Positions 37,399 to 43,944 of a stretch of 43,944 bases of DNA are shown here, piece by piece. The stretch lies in assembly GCA_046349775.1 (NCBI GenBank), contig JAXMBS010000047.1, positions 1 to 43,944 of the forward strand, read 5' to 3'. This DNA is from JAEUIG01 sp046349775. GTDB lineage: Bacteria; Planctomycetota; Planctomycetia; Planctomycetales; Planctomycetaceae. The notes beneath the pieces were generated by a model. The model was not told the DNA's origin, did not search any database, and worked only from the letters and a program-made list of their open reading frames with translations. A program made the position numbers and the translations under genes. Position 1 is the first letter of the stretch; every line of letters starts with the position of its first letter.

Positions 37399-38564
37399 AT
37401 GAGTCGCTCAACCGGGACATACCGGACGTTGAAAGTCGGCGGGGAGCCGGTGCGCGCGTTTGTGCCGGCGCCGCTGCCGCCTGCAAGGCCGGCGCTGGAG
37501 ATCGCGGGTCCGATATTGGAACGGCATTACGCGGCGACCGCGGCGGTGGGGCAGCTCAATGTGGCGGAGCAGACAGTGCCGAGCGTGGAGTGGTTTCTGT
37601 ACGGGTTCGTCCGCAAGGAGGCGGTGGTCTCGTCGCAGATTGAGGGGACACAGGCGACGTTCGAGGACATTGCGCAGTTCGAGGCGACGGAGCAGACGGA
37701 GCAGCCGGAGGACGTCGAGGAGGTGTGCAATTATGTGGCCGCGCTGGAATATGCGCGGAAGGAGATGGCGCGTCCGCGCGGGCTGCCGATTTCTTCGCGG
37801 CTGCTGTGCCGCGCACAAGCGGCTGATGCGCGGGTCCGCGGTGCGGAGAAGCATCCGGGAACGATTCGGACGTCCCAGAACTGGATCGGGGGACGCGGCC
37901 GGGGAACGCCCACTTTGTGCCGCCTCCACCGGGAGAGGTGCCGGAGGCACTGGCGGGCGCTGGACCGGTGGATTCACGTAGCCGCGACGGCTTGCCGCCG
38001 CTGACGCAAGCCGGGGTTGGGCGCACGCGCAGTTCGAGACGATCCATCCGTTCCTCGATGGGAACGGGCTACCGCGGCTGTTGATTACGTTGCTGCTGGA
38101 GCACTGGCGACTGCTCAACGCGCCGCTGCCGTATCTCAGTCTGGCGTTCAAGCGGCACCGCGACGAATACTATCGCAGGCTGTCGGCAATCCGACCGAAG
38201 GGGACTGGGAGGGGTGGTGCGAGTTCTTTCTGGAGTGTGTCCGCGAGGCGGCCGATGACGGAGTGCACGCGGCAGGGAGAGACTGTTCCGGTTGCTGGGG
38301 GAGGACCGCAATCGTGTCATCCGGCATGCGGCGACAACGGTACCGGCGATTCGGCTGCTGGACCTGTTGCCGATGCATCCGATGGTCACGCTGGCGAGGT
38401 CCGTCGAGCTGCTGGACGTCACGAAGCCGACCGCGACCAAGGCGATTGAGGTCTTGCGCGACGCGGAGGTGCTGACGGAGGTGACGGGGAAACGGCGCGA
38501 CCGGGTCTATGCGTACAAGCGGTATCTGGAAGTGCTGGGAGAGGGAACGGAGTTGTCGGGGTGA
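37399..38564 (+). pseudogene. Fic family protein, frame-broken
   Basis: Fic-domain protein, which typically transfers AMP or another nucleotide part to a target. The Fic_N region is clean: VRKEAVVSSQIEGTQATFED with the SxxxE(G/N) inhibitory-helix motif in SSQIEG. Joined frames then give LPISSRLLCRAHKRLMRG and GEVPEALAALDRWIHV, and QFETIHPFLDGNG followed by LPRLL. The family motif HPFxxGNGRxxR has Leu-Pro instead of Arg-x-Gly, and an indel in this G/C run probably explains it, so I cannot say if the catalytic site is intact. The C-terminus is a winged helix (LTEVTGKRRDRVYAYKRYLE) ending at 38564. At least four indels. Confidence 0.75.
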
Positions 38565-38612
38565 GGGGTTTGGCGGAGGCGGCTTCCCGCGCGCTGATCA
38601 CAAGTCGTTTCA

Positions 38613-38940
38613 TTAAGCCCGCCGCTGCAGAACGTCTTTGTTACCGCCGCACCAGTGCTCTGTGTCGCTGGCCGCATAGACGAATGTCACCGGGCCTTCG
38701 GTAAAGCGAAGTTTGAGGAGTGCGAGAAGATCCGGCTGCTGCTTGAGCCTGCTCCGGTATCTTCGCTGAACTCCGACCATTTGTCCGGGTCGTGATTGAA
38801 CCAGTTTCGCACTGCGGTGCTCGGGCGTCGCGTCCTTCAACCGGAGGTCAATGGCTGCCTGTTTCTTGCTCATACCGGCGCGGCCAGAGGCGTTCGACAA
38901 GATGCGTCAGCCTCGCTGATCGGCATTGTGTCTTGCCCGA
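38613..38940 (-). pseudogene. DUF488 (YeaO-like) protein, frame-broken
   Basis: DUF488 family protein of unknown activity. The clean C-terminal part reads RRYRSRLKQQPDLLALLKLR and GPVTFVYAASDTEH, which matches YeaO's RYLAEL and LTLLYSAKN stretches. Across frame changes upstream, LVERLWPR and GMSKKQAAIDLRLKDATP correspond to the family LVDRLWPRG motif. The N-terminus before LVERLWPR cannot be traced. The other frame carries a peptide with a signal-like start from ATG 38998, probably unrelated. Two or three indels, or a partial deletion, could explain the state. Confidence 0.6.
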
Positions 38941-39059
38941 CGGCCTGCATCGTCACTTGCAGCGAGATCGCTAGTGTGAGGATCGTTGCTCGATGCATGA
39001 ATGCCTCTTCGATTGAACACACCTGTCGGCCGATTCAAGAGCGAATTGTAAGCAGTCCA

Positions 39060-40124
39060 TCATCGCGCCAGATACTGCGGATCGCTCACCAGCCCTTCCG
39101 CGGTCCCGCGAGTGATGCGGCCCGATTTGAACAGCCGGCGGATGGATTCGTCGAGCGTGCGCATGCCTTCCGCCGCGCCTGTCTGGATGTAGCGTTCGAG
39201 GGTTTCGAGCTTGCCGAATCGGATCCCGCTGGCCACAGCGGGCGTGATGAGCAGAATCTCCAGCGCCAGCTCGCGCTTCGCTCCCGTGTCGAGGCCCGGC
39301 ACGAGGTGCTGGCTGATCACCGCGCGCAGGCTGAGGGAAAGCTGCGAGCGGATCTCTCCCTGCACGTCCTGCGGAAACAGATCGACGTACCGCGAGATCG
39401 CGCCCGCGGCGTTGCGCGTATGGAGCGTGGAGAACACAAGGTGCCCGGTCTCGGCGGCACTGAGCGCCATCTGGGCCGTCTCGCGGTCGCGGATTTCGCC
39501 GACGAGGATGACGTCGGGGTCGTGTCGGAGGCCGTACTTGAGGCCGTCGGCAAACGTGAGGACATCCTGGCCGACTTCCCGCTGCGTGACGACCGAGCCC
39601 GGATTGTGTGGGAAGATGTACTCGATCGGTTCCTCGACGGTGATAATGCGGTGGCCGGTTTCCTGGTTGAGGAGGTTGACGATCGTTGCCAGCGTGGTGG
39701 TTTTTCCGGAGCCGGTGATGCCGGTGATCAGGACGAGGCCATCGCGCAGATGCGCCAGCCGTTCGGCAATGTCGCGCGGGAATCCGGTCCACTCGAAATC
39801 GGGGATTGCGCCGAGGATGACGCGAAAGCAGGCGGCCAGTTGTCCGCCGGTATAGAAGTAGTTGGCACGGAATCGCCGCGACGTGCCGTCCAGCGGCAGG
39901 TCGATTGCGAAGTCGGTGTTCTTGCGAACGTCGAGCGCGTGCACGGAGTCATTCGGGCAGAGGGCCAGAAGGGCGGTGCCGAGTGTCTCCGGTTTCAACT
40001 CCGGGGCATCTAGCGCCAGGAGGCGGCCGTGGAGCCGCAGTGTGGGGCGGTAACCGGGGACGAGATGCAGGTCCGAGGCACCCGTTTCGACAGCAAACTG
40101 CAGCCAGGCGGCGATGTCGGGCAT
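39060..40124 (-). CDS. pilT: PilT-like type IV pilus retraction ATPase
   Basis: Cytoplasmic hexameric ATPase of the PilT/PilB secretion family, driving pilus retraction. 354 residues from ATG 40124. GASDLHLVPGYRPTLRLHG (residues 15-33) is the usual opening, then GITGSGKTTTLATIVNLLN with Walker A at 135-142, the Asp box HRIITVEEPIEYIFPH, Walker B region HDPDVILVGEIRDRETAQMA and the His box AAETGHLVFSTLHTRNA. The C-terminal part MRTLDESIRRLFKSGRIT matches the AIRNLIRE region loosely. Length and motifs favour PilT over PilB (no N-terminal MSHA/PilZ part). No pilin or pilus assembly gene is adjacent; DUF1559 at 13206 is distant. Confidence 0.92.
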   Translation of the reverse strand: MPDIAAWLQFAVETGASDLHLVPGYRPTLRLHGRLLALDAPELKPETLGTALLALCPNDSVHALDVRKNTDFAIDLPLDGTSRRFRANYFYTGGQLAACFRVILGAIPDFEWTGFPRDIAERLAHLRDGLVLITGITGSGKTTTLATIVNLLNQETGHRIITVEEPIEYIFPHNPGSVVTQREVGQDVLTFADGLKYGLRHDPDVILVGEIRDRETAQMALSAAETGHLVFSTLHTRNAAGAISRYVDLFPQDVQGEIRSQLSLSLRAVISQHLVPGLDTGAKRELALEILLITPAVASGIRFGKLETLERYIQTGAAEGMRTLDESIRRLFKSGRITRGTAEGLVSDPQYLAR

Positions 40125-40526
40125 GGGACGGCGGTCATGGAGCTTCGGAAACAGTGTCTGATTGTAACGCTGGAAGACCCACGAGGTGCCGCTGGTGCTG
40201 CGACGCAAAGCTGAAGTGCTGCAATGCCGGGGCACAGGGGTATCCCCTGGTCATGGCCGCAGTGTCTGAAATTTGCGAAACCTTTCTGCGGGTGGCGGGT
40301 TAAATGGGGGTCGGAGGTGCAACCCGTCCGAACAGAAGGAGTTAGGAAACGCCAGAGTCAGCGGCTTTACAATTGAGACTGGGGTTGGAGATGTGCGATC
40401 CGCCTCAGCAAGCGAGCTTCATTTGATCGCAAAGTAGGGCCGGGCCGTTTTCCGTTCTGTAATCCTTCGTGCCGAAAGACGCACTGCGATCGCTGTGCGC
40501 GCCGGCGTTGAATCCGTGAGGCAACG
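40125..40526. other. Intergenic stretch
   Basis: About 400 bases between the divergent pilT and microprotein genes. It contains a short AGGGGTATCCCCT palindrome at about 40236-40252 with a 3-base loop, of unknown role. The rest is without protein-like frames. Promoters for both genes must be here but none stands out. Confidence 0.4.
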
Positions 40527-40676
40527 ATGAGTGTTCTTGGCTACTTCGATCCGGGGAATGGCAGTTTGCTGATGCAAGCGTTAGTGGGAGGCGCTGCCGG
40601 CTTGCTGGTCGTCGGCCGTTACCTGTGGGACGCCTGCGCGCAGAGGTTGGTCACGCGGCGGCGTCAGAGCCCATGA
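40527..40676 (+). CDS. 49-residue membrane microprotein
   Basis: A short gene with ATG 40527 preceded by a TGAGG site. It encodes MSVLGYFDPGNGSLLMQALV then GGAAGLLVVGRYLWDACAQR and a basic tail RLVTRRRQSP. The single hydrophobic stretch with a Gly-rich start and basic C-terminal residues suggests one membrane helix. Its stop overlaps the next ATG (ATGA at 40673-40676), so translation of the methyltransferase is coupled to it. Similar DPGxGS-type small membrane proteins sit before related methyltransferases in some other genomes (recalled, not checked). Confidence 0.75.
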   Translation: MSVLGYFDPGNGSLLMQALVGGAAGLLVVGRYLWDACAQRLVTRRRQSP

Positions 40677-42106
40677 CGTTGGGGGATCCCCAGGAGGGAG
40701 TCGAGTTCGATCCAGGCTCTTTTCGAGATCGCTCCGGGCGCGTGTTCAGGCGTAACGGGCGGGTGTACCGCGCGCTGGACGATGCGGCGGCTCGCGAGTG
40801 GGAGTCCGCGCTGCGCAGCGGGTTTGTCCTGCGGGAGATGGACGCCGGCCGGATCGTGCGGACGACGGGCGTGTCGCCACCGCCACCCGGATTGTACGGC
40901 GACCGATGGGCGGGGGTCGTCGAGCACTCGGCGGTACCGTTCATTTCGTACCCGTATGAGTGGACGTTCGGCATGCTGCGGGACGCGGCATTGCTGCAAC
41001 TGGAATTGATCGATGCGGCGCTGGAGGAGGCGCTGATTTTCAAGGATGCGACCCCCTACAACCTGCAGTTTTGCGACGCGTCCCCGGTGTTTATCGATAC
41101 CGCCTCAATCGTGCGCTACACCAATGGCGAGCCGTGGGCCGGGTACCGCCAGTTCTGCGAGCTGTTCCTGAACCCGCTGCTGCTGCAGGCCTGTCGAGGT
41201 GTGGAGCCGCAATCTCTGTTGCGAGGTTCGCTGGATGGGATTTCGCCGGAGACACTGAGCCGTATGCTGTCGCTGCGGGACCTCTTCCGCCGCGGCGTGT
41301 TCGCACATGTCTTCGTGCATGCAAGGATGCAGCGGCAGTTTCGCGTTGCCGAACGGGACACACGGCAGTCGTTGAAGTCGCATGGCTTCGGCAAGAAATT
41401 GATTCGCGCGAATGTGCACTCACTTCGGCGGATGGTGGAGCGACTGCAATGGCGCGGCGGCCTTTCGACGTGGTCGGACTATGAATCGCGATGCCCGCAT
41501 GTGCAGATCGACCTGGCGGCAAAAGAGGCGTTCGTGCGGACAATTGCCGCAGCACGACGCCGGCGGCTGGTCTGGGACCTGGGTTGCAACGTCGGGCGAT
41601 TCTCGCTGATCGCTGCGGAGCATGCGGACTGCGTGGTGGCAATGGACAGCGACCAGCAGGCGGTGGACGCGCTGTACGGGCGGCTGCGGGGAGAGCGTGT
41701 GCGGGGCGTGCTGCCGCTGGTAGTCGATCTGGCGGATCCGTCGCCCGCCCGCGGGTGGCGCGGACTCGAGCGGCGCGATTTGCCGTCGCGCGGACGGCCT
41801 GATCTCACCTTGTGCCTGGCGGTGCTGCATCACCTGGTCATCGGCCGAAACGTGCTGCTCCAAGAGGTCGTCGACTGGTTCGCGGAACTCGGCACGGAGC
41901 TCGTCATCGAGTTTGTCGCCAAGGAAGACCCGCAAACGCAAATTCTGCTGCGGAACCGCCCCGACCAGTACGCCGACTACAAGGTCGAGTCGTTTGAGCG
42001 GCTGTTATCGGAGAGGTTTCGTATTTCCCGTCGTGAGACGCTCCCCTCGGGAACGCGGACGTTGTTTTATGCAACCCCTCTCGCCGCGACGCAGGTCAGC
42101 TGTTGA
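40673..42106 (+). CDS. SAM-dependent methyltransferase with kinase-like N-terminal part
   Basis: Protein of 477 residues. Residues 1-270 contain IFKDATPYNLQF (123-133) and PVFIDTASIV (138-147). These echo a kinase active site (an H/D-x-x-x-x-N and D-x-S pattern, as in HRDxKPxN and DFG), with GEPWAGYRQFCELFLNPLLL after. Residues 295-477 form a class I methyltransferase: LVWDLGCNVGRFSLIAAEHA with the SAM-binding DLGCNxG (302-308), CVVAMDSDQQAVDALYGRL, LTLCLAVLHHLVIGRNVLL and ELVIEFVAKEDPQ. It ends LFYATPL. Its start overlaps the microprotein stop, and the alkaline-phosphatase-type gene follows after 90 bases. A role in envelope glycan or lipid modification is inferred from this context. Confidence 0.85.
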   Translation: MTLGDPQEGVEFDPGSFRDRSGRVFRRNGRVYRALDDAAAREWESALRSGFVLREMDAGRIVRTTGVSPPPPGLYGDRWAGVVEHSAVPFISYPYEWTFGMLRDAALLQLELIDAALEEALIFKDATPYNLQFCDASPVFIDTASIVRYTNGEPWAGYRQFCELFLNPLLLQACRGVEPQSLLRGSLDGISPETLSRMLSLRDLFRRGVFAHVFVHARMQRQFRVAERDTRQSLKSHGFGKKLIRANVHSLRRMVERLQWRGGLSTWSDYESRCPHVQIDLAAKEAFVRTIAAARRRRLVWDLGCNVGRFSLIAAEHADCVVAMDSDQQAVDALYGRLRGERVRGVLPLVVDLADPSPARGWRGLERRDLPSRGRPDLTLCLAVLHHLVIGRNVLLQEVVDWFAELGTELVIEFVAKEDPQTQILLRNRPDQYADYKVESFERLLSERFRISRRETLPSGTRTLFYATPLAATQVSC

Positions 42107-42196
42107 TGCGCGCGGAGGATCGGAATGACTGGGCGGAACCGCGGCGACCGGGTCAGCAGAACCTGGATTGAAGTGGGACGGAGGGCGAAGTCACAC

Positions 42197-43944
42197 GTGA
42201 ACGACATGTGCGGTCGCCGACAAGCGCTTGAGACGGCCGGCAGCGGACGGCGGTTGGCGGAGCTGCTGGCGCTGAGCGCGTTCGCAATCGCTCAGCCGCT
42301 GTACGTGCGGTTGGCGACGCAGACACCGTTTCTGCTCGACACGGGGACGACGCCGGTGCGCCTGCTCGCGCTGACGGCCGCGATCTATCTCGGGCCGCCG
42401 CTTGTGCTATGGATGTGGGAGTTGCTGGCCGGCCGTGGACGACCGCAACTTGTCCAGAAGCTGCACGCCGTCGACGTGGGCGTGTTGATTGCACTGTTTT
42501 GCCTGCAAGTCGGCCGACGGTGGACTTCGTCGACGATTTTCATTCGCTTCGGATTGACCGGATATCTGGTTGTGCTGGGGGCCCTGCTGGCGGCGATGGG
42601 CGGCACTCTCGCGCTGCGGCAGCGGCGGATCCGGCAGGCGCTGTGGCTGGCCGCGTGCGGTTCGTTGCTGTTCCCGTTCCAGTTTCTGCGGAGCGGGGCC
42701 GCGGCGACGATCCTGACGCCGCCAGAGCGAGCGCCGCAGGCAACAGTCGGGCGGCCGGCACCCGTGATTGTGATGATCTTCGATGAATTCTGCGGGATGT
42801 CCCTGCTGAATGAGGAGCATCAAATCGACGCCGGGAGGTATCCGAATTTTGCGCGACTGGCGGCGACGTCGACCTGGTATCGCAATGCGTCGACCGTGCA
42901 TGCGCGGACGAATTTCGCCGTGCCGGCGCTGCTCACGGGGCGGCGGCCGCTCGGCGAGCGCGAAATGACGCTGGCGGAGGCGCCGCAGAACCTGTTCACC
43001 CTGCTGCAGGCGGCCGGATACACGACGGCCGCATTCGAGCCGGTCAGCCGACTGTATCCCACCGGCCTGCACACATTGCAGACCAGCATTACGGCCCGGG
43101 ACTGGGCGGCGATGATGGGCAAGTGCCTGGCGTCCGTCTACGTGTGCGCCGTCGTGCCGACGGAGTTGCCGTTGCCGTTGCCGCTGCCGGAGATCCCGGA
43201 GGTATGGTACGGACTGATGGAAGAAATCCAATCAAAAGATCTACGCGCGCAGCGTACCGGCGTGTTTCGGGATGCGAGCGACGCCAACGAGCAATTCGCG
43301 CACTTTGTGGATTGTCTGCCGCATTCATCGCGACCGGGATTGTGCGTGCTGCATGCGATGCTGCCACATTGCCCCTGGCGGTATCTGCCCAGCGGCGAGA
43401 ACTACTTGGACATCGAAACTCTGACGGAGATTCCGGTAGCGGGAGTCGGCAGCCTGTCCGAGGACTGGGTCCAGGACGAACTCCCGGTCAAGCAGACGTG
43501 GCAGCGGTACCTGCTGCAGGTGGGCGACCTCGACCGGCGGCTGGGGATCGTGATCGATCAACTTGAGTCGTCAGGTGTATTTGATGACGCGCTGATCGTC
43601 GTGGCAGGTGACCATGGAGTGTCATTTCTCGCAGGACATTCGCGGCGCATGCCGGACGGGGAAAACCTGCCTGACATTCTGTCGGTACCGTTATTCATCA
43701 AACGGCCGGGCCAGCACGTCGGAGTGGTCAGCGACCGGAACGTGGAGAGCATCGACGTGCTGCCGACAATTGCCGCGGCGCTCCAACTCGACCTGCCGCG
43801 GCCGGTCGACGGCGAGTCCCTGCTCGATGACACGATTCCGGAGCGGGCGAGAAAGACGATCGAGTTCGACGGAGGAGGCTCGACTGTCGTGACGGCCGAT
43901 TTCCCGCAGCGGTACCGATCGCTCGATCGGATGCTGGCCGCCTT
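42197..43944 (+). CDS. Alkaline-phosphatase-superfamily membrane enzyme (sulfatase/phosphotransferase type), partial
   Basis: The gene runs off the window edge. From GTG 42197 (an ATG at 42206 is possible) about 150 residues hold three or four membrane helices, such as LLALTAAIYLGPPLVLWMWE and GYLVVLGALLAAMGGTLAL. The catalytic domain starts at VIVMIFDEFCGMSLLNEE, where the Asp would bind metal, then NASTVHARTNFAVPALLTGR with a Thr nucleophile region rather than the CxPxR of sulfatases, and ALIVVAGDHGVSFLAGHSRR with the metal-binding DHG. SVPLFIKRPGQ and SIDVLPTIAAALQLDLPRP are typical. The fold fits LtaS/EptA-like phosphotransferases or sulfatases acting on envelope glycans or lipids. Confidence 0.85.
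   Translation, partial: MNDMCGRRQALETAGSGRRLAELLALSAFAIAQPLYVRLATQTPFLLDTGTTPVRLLALTAAIYLGPPLVLWMWELLAGRGRPQLVQKLHAVDVGVLIALFCLQVGRRWTSSTIFIRFGLTGYLVVLGALLAAMGGTLALRQRRIRQALWLAACGSLLFPFQFLRSGAAATILTPPERAPQATVGRPAPVIVMIFDEFCGMSLLNEEHQIDAGRYPNFARLAATSTWYRNASTVHARTNFAVPALLTGRRPLGEREMTLAEAPQNLFTLLQAAGYTTAAFEPVSRLYPTGLHTLQTSITARDWAAMMGKCLASVYVCAVVPTELPLPLPLPEIPEVWYGLMEEIQSKDLRAQRTGVFRDASDANEQFAHFVDCLPHSSRPGLCVLHAMLPHCPWRYLPSGENYLDIETLTEIPVAGVGSLSEDWVQDELPVKQTWQRYLLQVGDLDRRLGIVIDQLESSGVFDDALIVVAGDHGVSFLAGHSRRMPDGENLPDILSVPLFIKRPGQHVGVVSDRNVESIDVLPTIAAALQLDLPRPVDGESLLDDTIPERARKTIEFDGGGSTVVTADFPQRYRSLDRMLAA

Noticed and set aside
38881..38998. Signal-peptide-like start (MHRATILTLAISLQVTMQAV) on the minus strand
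   Set aside because: It runs into a stop after about 40 residues and overlaps the DUF488 frame; more likely chance, although a short exported peptide cannot be excluded.
38796..40013. Plus-strand open frame opposite pilT
   Set aside because: The PilT motifs on the minus strand decide the matter.

Overview
The window is high-GC bacterial DNA from a planctomycete (Planctomycetota, most likely order Planctomycetales). The best markers are a DUF1559 prepilin-like protein beside a PadR regulator and a planctomycete-type anchored protein, a Tat-exported DUF1501 protein, a membrane-anchored Ser/Thr kinase, a caspase-like protease, and several families of palindromic intergenic repeats. No rRNA, tRNA or CRISPR array was found.

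Layout. 1-6.9 kb: a hypothetical protein, then a run of frame-broken genes (WD40 protein, hypothetical, RimI-like acetyltransferase, long lipoprotein, RlmL-like rRNA methyltransferase). 7.0-9.5 kb: a leftward set of ASCH protein, YhbS-like acetyltransferase and OYE-family flavin oxidoreductase, all intact. 9.7-16.0 kb: DUF1501 protein, then a leftward PadR / anchored stub / DUF1559 / anchored protein module, and a rightward cupin-like (JmjC-type) protein, mostly frame-broken. 16.2-21.7 kb: a Clp_N-ThiD2-ThiE fusion, a GxxExxY gene inside nested inverted repeats, a promoter plus intrinsic terminator in the clpC leader, intact clpC, and a decayed esterase tail. 21.5-25.4 kb: a leftward operon of zinc-ribbon membrane protein, Ser/Thr kinase and polytopic membrane protein. 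25.9-30.2 kb: leftward genes for a small EACC1-like protein, a caspase-like protease with a membrane anchor, a secreted protein, a pectate-lyase-like protein and cyanase. 30.4-33.3 kb: a large secreted protein joining a DUF5060/glycosidase-like part to a beta-lactamase-like part. 33.3-40.1 kb: a small membrane protein, a broken DExH helicase, a one-pass membrane protein, a broken Fic protein, a DUF488 remnant and PilT. 40.5-43.9 kb: a rightward envelope operon of a 49-residue membrane microprotein, a methyltransferase with a kinase-like N-terminal part, and an alkaline-phosphatase-superfamily membrane enzyme cut by the window end.

How the genes fit together. The strongest functional units are the caspase module (protease, small partner and exported partner, tightly spaced), the kinase operon, and the terminal envelope operon. 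The Clp_N domain on the thiamine enzyme lies beside clpC, so a link between thiamine synthesis and the Clp machinery, or simple domain capture from clpC, is possible.

Reliability. Frame breaks are very dense at about 1.4-7 kb, 10.9-16.9 kb and 33.9-38.9 kb and nearly absent at 17-33 kb. Many hit genes that are normally conserved (rlmL, thiE, helicase), so most are probably base-calling or assembly errors rather than true pseudogenes. Products are reconstructed by joining reading frames, and the end points of those genes are approximate.
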